From an uncultured Prevotella sp. (lineage in GTDB: Bacteria > Bacteroidota > Bacteroidia > Bacteroidales > Bacteroidaceae), in contig OMZV01000015.1 of the NCBI GenBank assembly GCA_900315635.1, forward strand, positions 1 through 64,000: 64,000 nucleotides of DNA, read 5' to 3'. How positions within the stretch are numbered: the stretch's first letter is position 1; every line of letters starts with the position of its first letter. Below, one piece after another: positions 17,758 through 26,900 of the stretch. The position numbers and the translations under genes are program-made. Below the pieces are notes generated by a model, which made no database searches, was not told where the DNA came from, and saw nothing but the letters and a program-made list of their open reading frames with translations.

Positions 17758-17935
17758 ATCGTTCGTAGTATGAAGCGTAACAATCATCAAATAAGTGATT
17801 TAGAATTAACTATATCTATAAATAGAAATGTTTGTATTTATGTGCGCATACATATAAGTATATATACAAATACTTACATTCTTAATTAATTATTCATTAA
17901 CTTTTTTATTTAACCATTTAAACACTTATTTAATT

Positions 17936-18547
17936 ATGGCAGTTTATTACAAAGTTTATCAGGACAATCGTAAGTTGAATCCCCACAAGGGCAGTTGGTA
18001 CGGACGTGCAGCAATGACTGACACCGACACCACCGACGACCTTGCAAAGGCAATCGAGGAGAAGTGCACCGTCAATGAGGCGGACGTCCTCGCAGTTATC
18101 CGTGCCCTTGTCGGCGAGATCACCAAGTCGCTTCAGGCAAGCCACCGTGTTAAGCTTCCCGGTTTCGGAACATTCAAGCTTGGCATGACCTCTGCGCCGG
18201 CTGCAAGCCGTGACAAGTTCTCGGCTGCAAACATCAAGGACGTCCATGTACTCTTCCAGCCGGAGGTGAAGATCAACCGTACCACCGGAACCCGCACCCG
18301 CACGTTCCTCACCGGTACCCGTGTCAAGGAGCTCCCTCCTTATATCGGTGCTGAGACCGCAGGTGGTCAGCCGACAAAGCCGGGCAAGGATTCCGGTAGC
18401 TACGCAGGCAAGGATGCCGGTGCGCAGACAGGCAAGGACTCCGGCAGTCAGTCAGGCCAGTCAGGCCAGAGCGGTCAGAGCGGTCAGTCAGGTCAGAGCG
18501 GTCAGTCAGGTCAGTCCGGCGACAAGTCAGGCGGTGAGGACTTCTAG
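17936..18547 (+). CDS. HU-family DNA-binding protein with low-complexity SGQ tail
   Basis: 203 residues. Residues ~1-125 are an HU/IHF-like domain of the Bacteroidetes HU-related group: the N-terminal MAVYYKVYQDNRKLNPHKGSWYGRA precedes the helices, and RVKLPGFGTFKLGM is the conserved turn leading to the DNA arm. Residues ~126-203 are low complexity, with GKDSGS-type units and then seven QSG repeats before an acidic end. The tail is encoded by tandem repeats (about 18440-18530) and could vary in length. It should bend or coat DNA. The gene is GC-rich unlike the AT-rich spacer just before it, and is followed 22 bp later by a smalltalk-like gene. Confidence 0.85.
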   Translation: MAVYYKVYQDNRKLNPHKGSWYGRAAMTDTDTTDDLAKAIEEKCTVNEADVLAVIRALVGEITKSLQASHRVKLPGFGTFKLGMTSAPAASRDKFSAANIKDVHVLFQPEVKINRTTGTRTRTFLTGTRVKELPPYIGAETAGGQPTKPGKDSGSYAGKDAGAQTGKDSGSQSGQSGQSGQSGQSGQSGQSGQSGDKSGGEDF

Positions 18548-18569
18548 TAACCTTTAATACACGTGTACC

Positions 18570-18692
18570 ATGAAGACACTGCATAAGAATGATTGGGCGA
18601 ATCTCTTGAAGATCCTCGCCGCTGTGCTTGCCGCTATCCTCGGCACGCTGGGCGCTGAGTCGTTCGATGTCGAGAACCTCGGGATTATTTAG
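18570..18692 (+). CDS. smalltalk-like small protein
   Basis: 40 residues: MKTLHKNDWANLLK, then a hydrophobic helix ILAAVLAAILGTLGAES and a short tail. The length, the charged start and the single helix ending in TLG-type residues match the smalltalk protein family that sits just downstream of HU-like genes in Bacteroidetes. The family has no known function; a membrane or lysis-related role has been assumed from the context. It overlaps nothing and precedes a hairpin at 18714. Confidence 0.7.
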   Translation: MKTLHKNDWANLLKILAAVLAAILGTLGAESFDVENLGII

Positions 18693-18713
18693 GTTGTATT
18701 GATGTGAGTGATT

Positions 18714-18763
18714 ATCCGCAGTTGTTCTAGCCGAAGGGCTTGGACGATTGCGGATTCTCTCTT
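18714..18763 (+). terminator. terminator after the HU/smalltalk unit
   Basis: ATCCGCA (18714-18720) pairs with TGCGGAT (18749-18755); GTTC(T)AGCC and GGGCT(T)GGAC extend the stem. The hairpin is followed by TCTCTCTTATT. Confidence 0.65.
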
Positions 18764-18823
18764 ATTAAATCTTTGGCACAAATAGCACGAGCTTAGGATT
18801 TAACTGACTTTAACGCATTTGCA

Positions 18824-18868
18824 GTAACAATTGTTACCCGGGCGTACATCATAGACTTCGTACCTTTG
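18824..18868 (+). promoter_or_regulatory. hcp promoter with Crp/Fnr-type (HcpR-like) operator
   Basis: A perfect 14-bp palindrome GTAACAATTGTTAC (18824-18837) precedes a perfect -7 box TACCTTTG (18861-18868), with no good TTTG at -33. The palindrome centre is about 42 bp before the expected start near 18873, the class II activator position of Crp/Fnr proteins. HcpR regulators of hcp genes use GTAAC-type palindromes, so this is a likely nitrosative-stress switch. Confidence 0.6.
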
Positions 18869-18909
18869 CACCATCGAAAACAAAAATAACAAAATACAAA
18901 ACAAAGAAA

Positions 18910-20559
18910 ATGGAGAACAAGATGTTTTGTTTCCAGTGTCAGGAAACAGCTAAGGGAACAGGTTGCACCATCAGTGGTGTGTGTGGTAAACGTCCGGAGA
19001 CAAGCCGTTGGCAGGACTTATTGCTGAGCGTCGTCCGCGGCATCGGAACCATCGGCGACAGCCTCAATAAGAGCAATGTCGCTTTCGATAAGGTGAAGAC
19101 AGGCGACTATCTCGTCGATGCACTCTTCGCCACTATCACCAACGCCAACTTCGACGATACAGCCATCCTCGCCAAGGTCGATGCCGGTATCGTGCTGAAG
19201 AAGGAGCTCCTTGCCATTGCCCATGAGAATAGCGTCACACTCCCTGACTATCAGGAAGTCCGTTGGGGTGGCGAGAAAACCGACTATACCGCTGAGGGCT
19301 CACGCGAGGGTGTGCTCCGCAACGACAATGCCGACCTCCGCTCACTCAAGGAACTCGACGTCCTCGGACTGAAGGGCATGGCTGCCTACTATGAGCACGC
19401 TGCACGTCTCGGCGAGCGTAGCACCGACATCATCGACTTCATGATGAAGGCTCTCGCCACAATCACCAACCCTGACGCCGACATGCAGACATTATTAAAT
19501 AATGTATTGGAGACCGGCAAGTATGGTGTCGACGTGATGGCTCTCCTCGACAAGGCAAACACCGGCGCTTACGGCAATCCGGAGATCACCAAGGTGAACA
19601 TCGGTGTCGGCAAGAATCCGGGCATCCTCGTCTCCGGTCACGACCTCCACGACCTTGAGGACCTTCTGGAGCAGGCACAGGGCACGGGCGTCGATGTCTA
19701 TACCCACGGCGAGATGCTTCCGGCACACTACTACCCACTGTTCAAGAAGTACAAGAACCTCGTCGGCAACTACGGCAACGCTTGGTGGAAGCAGAAAGAG
19801 GAGTTCAGCCACTTCAACGGTCCTATCGTGTTCACCACCAACTGTATCGTTCCGCCATCGCCAAAGGCAAACTACAAAGACCGTGTGTTCACAACCAATT
19901 CTACCGGATTCCCGGGTTGGAAGCACATCGACGAGAAGGACGGTCACAAGGACTTTAGTGAGGTTATCGCTCTCGCCAAGCAGTGCCAGGCTCCTGAGGA
20001 GATCGAGCACGGCGAGATTATCGGTGGATTCGCCCACAGCCAGGTGTTCGCCCTTGCCGACAAGATTGTCGAGGCTGTCAAGAGCGGAGCCATCCGCAAG
20101 TTCGTTGTCATGAGCGGTTGCGACGGACGCATGAAGAGCCGCGACTACTACCGTGAGTTTGCCGAGGGTCTGCCGAAGGATGTCGTCATCCTGACCAGCG
20201 GCTGCGCAAAGTACAAGTACAACAAACTCCAGCTCGGCGACATCAACGGTATTCCACGTGTCCTCGACGCAGGACAGTGCAACGACTCCTACTCCTGGGC
20301 TGTGGTGGCTCTGAAGCTGAAGGAGATCTTCGGTGCTCAGGACATCAACGACCTGCCTATAGAGTTCAATATCGCATGGTATGAGCAGAAGGCTGTCATC
20401 GTGCTGCTGGCTCTGCTCAGTCTCGGTATAAAGAATATTCATATCGGTCCGACACTTCCGGCATTCGTTTCCGAGGGTGTCCTGAAGGTCCTTGTCGATA
20501 ACTTCGGCCTCGGCACAATCTCGACAGTTGATGAAGATTTAAAGACAATGATTGCGTAA
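18910..20559 (+). CDS. hcp: hydroxylamine reductase / hybrid cluster protein
   Basis: 549 residues, the usual length for Hcp. The N-terminus carries the Fe-S ligand pattern C7-x2-C10-x8-C19-x5-C25 ([21 protein letters not shown]). Downstream cysteines in [27 protein letters not shown] and [10 protein letters not shown] are the expected hybrid-cluster ligands. Hcp acts in the cytoplasm of anaerobes in removal of nitric oxide and hydroxylamine and in protein S-nitrosylation control. The gene is monocistronic, with an operator-like palindrome upstream and a strong inverted repeat downstream. No hcr reductase is adjacent. Confidence 0.95.
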   Translation: MENKMFCFQCQETAKGTGCTISGVCGKRPETSRWQDLLLSVVRGIGTIGDSLNKSNVAFDKVKTGDYLVDALFATITNANFDDTAILAKVDAGIVLKKELLAIAHENSVTLPDYQEVRWGGEKTDYTAEGSREGVLRNDNADLRSLKELDVLGLKGMAAYYEHAARLGERSTDIIDFMMKALATITNPDADMQTLLNNVLETGKYGVDVMALLDKANTGAYGNPEITKVNIGVGKNPGILVSGHDLHDLEDLLEQAQGTGVDVYTHGEMLPAHYYPLFKKYKNLVGNYGNAWWKQKEEFSHFNGPIVFTTNCIVPPSPKANYKDRVFTTNSTGFPGWKHIDEKDGHKDFSEVIALAKQCQAPEEIEHGEIIGGFAHSQVFALADKIVEAVKSGAIRKFVVMSGCDGRMKSRDYYREFAEGLPKDVVILTSGCAKYKYNKLQLGDINGIPRVLDAGQCNDSYSWAVVALKLKEIFGAQDINDLPIEFNIAWYEQKAVIVLLALLSLGIKNIHIGPTLPAFVSEGVLKVLVDNFGLGTISTVDEDLKTMIA

Positions 20560-20591
20560 AATACAGACAATCAACCGTCTTTTAACAGATA

Positions 20592-20631
20592 ATCCACCAT
20601 ATAGGTTAAAAAGTCCACCTATATGGTGGAT
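20592..20631. terminator. 15-bp perfect inverted repeat after hcp
   Basis: ATCCACCATATAGGT and its exact complement flank a 10-base loop (TAAAAAGTCC), followed by TAATTTTAT. It could end hcp transcription. It also lies where the -33 region of the next promoter (TACTTTTG, 20640-20647) is expected, so it may act as an operator. Confidence 0.6.
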
Positions 20632-20692
20632 TAATTTTATACTTTTGCCGCCGGAATCTATAAAATTCAATCTACATTAATAACTAAAGCAA

Positions 20693-23170
20693 ATGCAAAG
20701 AAAATTATCATTCTTGCTTGCTTTGCTGGCCATTATTCTATTTGGAGTCAATGGAGCAAAAGCAGCAACGGAGGTGACCATTCCGACGGCATCGGGCACC
20801 TACATCAACTGGGGAGATGCTGACCTTACAAATTGCAGGACCGAGAACAACGGCGCTAGCGTAGGCAGCACACATGCAGGAACAATCATCACATTCAACA
20901 TCAAGAACACCGTCCGGCAGGACTATGTCATGTCGTTCCTCACCGGAGCCAACGGACTGACCGCTGAGCTGGGCGTTACACTCTCGGACGATGCCCGGAC
21001 ATATCTGGATGCCACAGCCAACGTCGAGAACACGAATAGCTGGACACCATCGACTCCGCAGGCTTTCGTCATAAAGAACCTGCCGGTAGGAAACTTCACA
21101 CTGACCATCAAGGTGAACAGCACTACAGGCGGATATGCCGGCAACTATGGCAACCTGGCCTTCACCCCGCTGACAAGCTATGACCAGATTCCTGAACCGG
21201 GAACCATCGACATCAACAAGGGCGCATACAAGGGTGCCAGGGTAGAGAACAGCACAAATGTAGGCTTTGTCACCAACGATTGCTCGGCTTCTTACACCTT
21301 TTATAATAATGCGACAGGAGCCTACACTCTGAACATGGAGATTGCGCGTTACAACAAGGGCGGCAATCTGAATATCGTCATCAAGGACCTTGCCACGGGA
21401 GCCGTCGATGTCAATCAGGACTACACCATCGCCGCTGACGCTCCGGGCTCATACACCGATACTCCTATCCAACTCGACGGAACAATCAGCGAAGGTCTGA
21501 AGTCGATGACATTTACCTTTACCAAGGGCAACAGCTTCATCTGCAACTTCAAGAATATCCGCATGAGCTATGCCGGAGCTTTGGCTTCGGTTACCGGTGT
21601 CACTATCGACGGACAGGAAATCGTCGAGGGTACATCATCCGACTGGCTCTGCCAACTGCCTATCGATTATACCGCCGCTACAACGACACTGAATGTTGCT
21701 GCCGAGAACGGAACTGTAGCTCTGACCGCTGTCGATGAGGATGGCAATGCTGTCGACGTAACAGCCAATGCCGACGGTACGTTCACACTGCCGACACCAG
21801 CTGCATCGAAGACGACAACTGTCACCATCGCCCTCACTGCCAACGAAGGCGCTACGGCTGCCAAGTCAACATACACACTGAAGCTCTCCCATCTCGGCGA
21901 GGTAAGCATCAAGGCTATCACTGTCGGTGGAGTTGACGAGACAGCAACACTGCTCGACGCTCTGAACAGCGACGCCCACAAGGCTACACTATCCGACAAG
22001 GTGTTCACCACCGTTCCGGCTGTCAGCGCAACGCTCGTCGATGGTTCTGAGGTATCAGCCGAGGGTGTCCTCGAAGGTACAACAGCAACATATAATTTCA
22101 CCGGAAAGATTGGCGGCAAGAGCAAGGACTACAGCCTTGCTGTTGAGGGAATCCACGTTTACACTCCGACTCCTGACGACAAGACTGTCGACCTGAAGTA
22201 CACCAGTGACGGTAAGGACGGCGATGGAGCATGGAGCGATGGTTCTTACACGCTGACTACCACAAGCCTTGACGGATGGAACAACAGCAGCTTCAAGCTT
22301 AACGGCTCTGACTATACTCTCACCATTCCTGCAAACATCGTTGTCAAGCAGATTGTCTTCAAAGACTTCAAGAGCAATTACGATGCTGCTGCCGACGCTG
22401 GCATAACATCTGTAGCATCGGATGGCGCTACAGTCTACATTCCTTCGAAGCACGGCTATGCAAAGGAAGAGACGACTAAGTACGACCTTATCGTCAACAT
22501 CGAAGATCACACAGCAGGCTCGCCAATCACATTCTCTATAAAGGGTGGCGGTCAGCCGACAGCATGGCTGCAGCTCATCACTGAGGAAGCAACCGACGTC
22601 AAGGTGGCTACAGTAACTATCAAGGAAGGTCTTCAGCGCACTTCATTCAGCTCTGCATCAGCTATCGACTTCTCGAAGACTGCCGGACTGAAGGCTTACG
22701 TCATTACTTCTGCCGATGGCAATGGCGCTAAGGTAACCGAGGTGACTAATGTTCCTGCCAACACCGGCGTTATCGTCGAGGGTGAGGCTGGTACGTACGA
22801 CCTCTACTCAGGCTCTGACGAGGCTCTTGGCACTGACAACCGGCTTGTTGCAGCTGTCGACGGATACACAGTCGCTAGTGGCGAGAATGTTTACGGCTAC
22901 GGCAAGAAGGACGGCAAGGAAGGCTTCTGGCTCTATGCCGAAGGTCGTAAGGTATCAGCTGGCAAGGCTTACCTCCGTATCAGCGAGGCTGCCGGCAGCA
23001 AGGAATTCATTTCCTTCGGCGACGATACCGCAACGGGCATCAGCACTATCAACGCTGCATCCGACGCCAATGTCTACGCTCCTGCCTACAACATCGCCGG
23101 ACAGCGTGTCGGCAGTAATTTCCGCGGACTGGTTATCAAGAACGGAAAGAAGACTATTCAAATAAAATAA
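20693..23170 (+). CDS. large secreted surface protein with T9SS-like C-terminal tail
   Basis: 825 residues with a signal peptide (MQRKLSFLLALLAIILFGVNGAKA). The body is rich in beta-strand, Thr and Asp, with two lectin-like or carbohydrate-binding-like segments near residues 30-160 and 500-640; I do not recognise a catalytic motif. The end (YNIAGQRVGSNFRGLVIKNGKKTIQIK) matches the Bacteroidales C-terminal sorting motif, so surface display through T9SS is expected. A 60-residue acidic protein begins 24 bp after its stop. A second pair of the same design follows at 23928/27618, implying a repeated two-gene cassette. Confidence 0.75.
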   Translation: MQRKLSFLLALLAIILFGVNGAKAATEVTIPTASGTYINWGDADLTNCRTENNGASVGSTHAGTIITFNIKNTVRQDYVMSFLTGANGLTAELGVTLSDDARTYLDATANVENTNSWTPSTPQAFVIKNLPVGNFTLTIKVNSTTGGYAGNYGNLAFTPLTSYDQIPEPGTIDINKGAYKGARVENSTNVGFVTNDCSASYTFYNNATGAYTLNMEIARYNKGGNLNIVIKDLATGAVDVNQDYTIAADAPGSYTDTPIQLDGTISEGLKSMTFTFTKGNSFICNFKNIRMSYAGALASVTGVTIDGQEIVEGTSSDWLCQLPIDYTAATTTLNVAAENGTVALTAVDEDGNAVDVTANADGTFTLPTPAASKTTTVTIALTANEGATAAKSTYTLKLSHLGEVSIKAITVGGVDETATLLDALNSDAHKATLSDKVFTTVPAVSATLVDGSEVSAEGVLEGTTATYNFTGKIGGKSKDYSLAVEGIHVYTPTPDDKTVDLKYTSDGKDGDGAWSDGSYTLTTTSLDGWNNSSFKLNGSDYTLTIPANIVVKQIVFKDFKSNYDAAADAGITSVASDGATVYIPSKHGYAKEETTKYDLIVNIEDHTAGSPITFSIKGGGQPTAWLQLITEEATDVKVATVTIKEGLQRTSFSSASAIDFSKTAGLKAYVITSADGNGAKVTEVTNVPANTGVIVEGEAGTYDLYSGSDEALGTDNRLVAAVDGYTVASGENVYGYGKKDGKEGFWLYAEGRKVSAGKAYLRISEAAGSKEFISFGDDTATGISTINAASDANVYAPAYNIAGQRVGSNFRGLVIKNGKKTIQIK

Positions 23171-23194
23171 ACCTACTTAAACGAATACAAGACA

Positions 23195-23377
23195 ATGAAA
23201 AAATATATAAAGCCATCGATAAAGACTCGTGCTATAGATACAGAGAGCAATATCCTCGACAGCTCAATTACCATGTATGGTAAGGACAATCCTATTCAGC
23301 CAGATGATCCTGGCTACACTGAGGCAGCCAAGCCCAACAACTGGGCATCCTATAATCCATGGGGTGACGACGAGTAG
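23195..23377 (+). CDS. small acidic protein, partner of the upstream surface protein
   Basis: 60 residues starting MKKYIKPSIKTR and ending NPWGDDE. It has no signal peptide or membrane helix. The start, the central LDSS and the Trp-rich acidic end match the 76-residue protein at 27618 in plan though not in sequence length. Both follow a large T9SS-type protein by under 40 bp. The pattern (basic K-x-Y-x-K-P start, serine patch, W-x-DDE end) resembles precursor-type peptides, but no modifying enzyme is nearby. Function unknown. Confidence 0.7.
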   Translation: MKKYIKPSIKTRAIDTESNILDSSITMYGKDNPIQPDDPGYTEAAKPNNWASYNPWGDDE

Positions 23378-23384
23378 CACTTTT

Positions 23385-23408
23385 GGGGCGCACCTTGTGT
23401 GCGTCCCC
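23385..23408 (+). terminator. hairpin terminator-like palindrome
   Basis: GGGGCGCACC TTGT GTGCGTCCCC follows the stop of the small protein by eight bases. The same type of hairpin occurs at 12842-12867, so it is also a dispersed repeat. Confidence 0.6.
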
Positions 23409-23476
23409 ATCTGTCGACAGACCGACAAATAAAACCTTGTAAATTTAGGGCCGACGGTCTGTATATTGGTGGCTAT

Positions 23477-23527
23477 CAACATTTTTCCGAAGGAAAACAT
23501 CTGCGGAAGCAGCGTTGTCTGCGTGAA
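23477..23527. repeat. dispersed ~50-bp repeat, copy 1
   Basis: Read on the minus strand it contains CACGCAGACAACGCTG and GATGTTTTCCTTCGG followed by AAAATGTTG. It matches 48407-48455 on the plus strand; a weaker relative (TCTGCGCTATCTGCGTG) lies near 49690. The stretch 23409-23616 holds nothing else. Confidence 0.65.
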
Positions 23528-23616
23528 AAAACAAATGCGGAATTATCCGTGAAAGATCTGTGTCATCTGTGACTCTGTGTGGAATATTTTTTATTATATA
23601 AAAATATGTATAATAG

Positions 23617-23648
23617 TTTGCATATTTCTCAGAAAAAATATACCTTTG
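23617..23648 (+). promoter_or_regulatory. promoter of the second surface-protein pair
   Basis: TTTG (23617-23620) and TACCTTTG (23641-23648) are exactly 20 bp apart. The gene starts at 23928, leaving an unusually long leader. Confidence 0.7.
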
Positions 23649-23927
23649 CATCCAGATTCTATAATTCATTCGAAGAATAATAAAATCTTGCCTGTAAAGC
23701 ATGAGTTTCGGAGGAAGCCCAAATCACGACGGTTTTATTCTAAAAATAAATATTCCATGACGGCTCTATGGCTGTCCATTTTCCGGACGCTCGGTTGGTA
23801 CAATGTTACTGCCCAAGCAACATGTAGCTTACTGTAATATCAAGATTTACACACTTCTTCCTCTGAAAATAGAAAAATAAACAAACTCGAAAAGACTAAA
23901 GCAAGAAAATTATAACGACTCAAATAT
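23649..23927 (+). other. long untranslated leader of the 1218-residue protein gene
   Basis: About 275 bases lie between the promoter and the ATG at 23928. A 261-base open frame (23577-23837) overlaps it but begins upstream of the promoter and has no ribosome site. The leader holds a CATTTTCCGGACGC segment and imperfect complementary words (GTTGGTACAATGTTAC, GCAACATGTAGCTTAC). No known riboswitch was recognised. Confidence 0.45.
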
Positions 23928-26900
23928 ATGAAACGGATATTTACCCTTACAGCATTGCTGTGCCTGTTTATGATGATGGGCATTAATGCCGCTGTGGCTC
24001 AGAGTAAAACGGCAACGTTTGACCTATCAGACAAAACTAATTTGGATGATAAAGGTAATTATAATGTTGCCGCAACTGCTGCTACACCTGTAGCGGTGTC
24101 CATTCCTAAGACGGATAATTCTTTTAATGATAGAGGTTGTCGATGGCAATTAAAAGCTAGCGGGGTGACCTTCTATATTACACTTTCAGAAGGTTATGTA
24201 ATAGAAAGTATTACTACAACTAGTGATGGTTCTAAGAATATGTCTAGTAATGCTACTTTTAATGTAGCTAGTGGTTCTACGTCTTTAGGGAACAGTGCCA
24301 GCATTCCTAAAAATGGAGATGCGACATGGAATAATAGTAGCAAAAATCCAGCTAGGGATTTAACAATGACTTTCCAAAATCTTTTTAAAGATGAAAGTAC
24401 TACTAATTATTTAAATATAAAGACCCTTACTGTTACTTACAAGGCTACTACCACCACTACTATTAAGTCATCCTCTGAGATGACTACTTCTACTTCAGCG
24501 CCTACAACTTGGGATTTCTCTGACGGAACATCCAGCAAATGGACAAATACAGTCAGTGCGTTAAACACAAATACATCTGAGTGGAAAAAAGCAGAGAGTA
24601 GCGACGAATGGCGTCCGACAACAGTATGCTCAGATCGAGAGTACAACCTTGAATTAATCAATGGATTGATATTCAATACTATTACTTCTGATGGACTATG
24701 TCTTGATAATGAGAATCAAGTAGTTTCCATGGAAAAGGGCTCAAGCATTACTATACCTGGACTAAAGTCGGGTAACTATGTTCGTATTAAGGGAACAAAT
24801 GTTCAGGGAATTACAACTCCTGACAATGCTGCTCTCATTAGTTCGGGTGGCAATGAATACTTGTTTAAGGTAACTTCCGACGGCAACACTAAATTCGTAT
24901 TTCCTAGTTCTTTAACAACATGGGGTGTTTGGATCCAGTCGATAGAGGTTCTTGCATCGGCTCCGGCCGTAAAACAGAAGGTCTGGATATTCGACAAGAC
25001 TCTTGACGGTTCTGAAGGCAAGGGTATCGGCAATGGACAGACGTTTTCAAGTAATGTTTGGACTTCCAGCACTAAGGATGGCGTAACATCCTATTCGCTT
25101 GCTAACGCCACTAAGGACGATGTAAATGGTGCCAATCTTATAACTGCCGATGGGACGACTGTATTCCGTACCGATGGCATCAGCTTCGTATGTGAGGTGC
25201 CCGGTCATTTGTCGGTTGTTCCGGATAACAGCTTGACACTCGATGGTAACGGAGCAATCGTCTTAAACGATATTGCGTCGTCTGTAAATAATGGTGCAAG
25301 TACATACGTACTCATCGAGGCAGAGCCTGTAAGCGGACGCGCCGGATTCATAGTCAATTCAAAGAATTGGAATTCCAACTTCGTAAACCAGGAGCTCACT
25401 GCGGCCAGCACTCGGCAAACTTTCATGCTTAAAGTTACTAGTCAAAAAAATCAGCAGACTGTCGATGTGAAGATTAAGCCATCGGCTGCTATGAAAATTT
25501 ACAGGATAGAAGTAACGCAGAAGGCTATACCTACAATTTCGGCAACTGTAACAGGAACATCTGCTGAAACAACGGGCGACAAAACTACGTATCAGGCAAG
25601 TCATGGCGATTCTTTTACTGTGACATTCAATATAACAGAATCCGACCTTAAGGGAAAGTTCAAGGTCTATGCTATGGATGGCAACAAGATTGTCAGCGGT
25701 AACACAGTAGAGAATGATGTCGTCAGTGGCACTGCCGGCTCAGCAACGTTCAATGCTAAAGCCGTAGGTGGTGGTGAAGCTCTGTTTGTGGCAAAGTTTA
25801 TCCCTGACGCTACCGAGACAAAATACACTTACGGCTATGCTACTGTATCAGTTGATGTTGCCGACCCTACAATGTATCGTGTCAAGAACGGCGAATCAGC
25901 CAATGTCGGAGATGTAATCACTTCTGTTAAGGGTATAAAAATGTATATTGATGGATGGGAAGGTGCTCCAGGTGCTGCTAAGGAATATCGCAGTGACGGT
26001 ACAGCCGACCAATGGACTAAGGCGAGAAAGGAAGGCTATATCGAAACATTCCCTGGATATGACTATACCTTCAGTGCCAACGAAAATTCTGCCGATGAGA
26101 CGTTGACACAGTATGCCAACAAGTTTACGGCAAATTATAATAAAGATAAATACTGGTATAAAGAGGATGTGAACAACCCTTACAGCATGCCGGTATTCGG
26201 TGGATTCCTGAAGTTCGTCCCTAATGAGAACGGAACGCTAAAGGTCTATATCCATCAGAACGGCGCACTCTGCCAGATCCGCCATAAAGATGGCTCGCAG
26301 ACAATTAATCCGTTTATGGTTCATACCCGCTCTTATTACATTGCTGATGAGACAGGAAAGTTGTACACTGAAACTGATGGTGTGACGGCTACTACAAAAG
26401 CTAAATGGGCTGATGTATGGAATGGTACGAAAATCGGTGATGGTTTAGGAAAATCCCTGGGCAAGGGCAGCAATGAAACCAAAGCGTCATTCGACGATGA
26501 TGACAATACCGACTATGATGCTGAAAATGAGCAATATAAAGATGACATTGCTTATTGGCGTGCTAGGGTAAAGGAAATCAATGGCAATGGCAATAGTGAG
26601 GACAATGTCGACGAGAATTTGGTTCAGAAAATATACAACCTTGATGGCGGTTGGGTCATGCTTAACGAAGGCGCTTCGGAGTACTCATTCCATGTCACTG
26701 CAGGCAAGACCTACTTCGTCTTCACCAACCGCACAAAGCTTGGATTCTATGGCTTCAGGTTCACACCGGACAAGAATGTTACTGATGTTACCATCACTCC
26801 GTCGGCTGAAGGCGCAACGTCTTACACGCTGACAAAGAGCTCTGAGCCGGCTGCAGGCGCATCGGTAGCCTACAAGGTTGATCAGTCATTCAAGCGCGAG

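Noticed and set aside
19495..20442. 315-residue minus-strand frame opposite hcp
   Set aside because: It is antisense to an intact, motif-complete hcp gene and has no start signals or recognisable domain.
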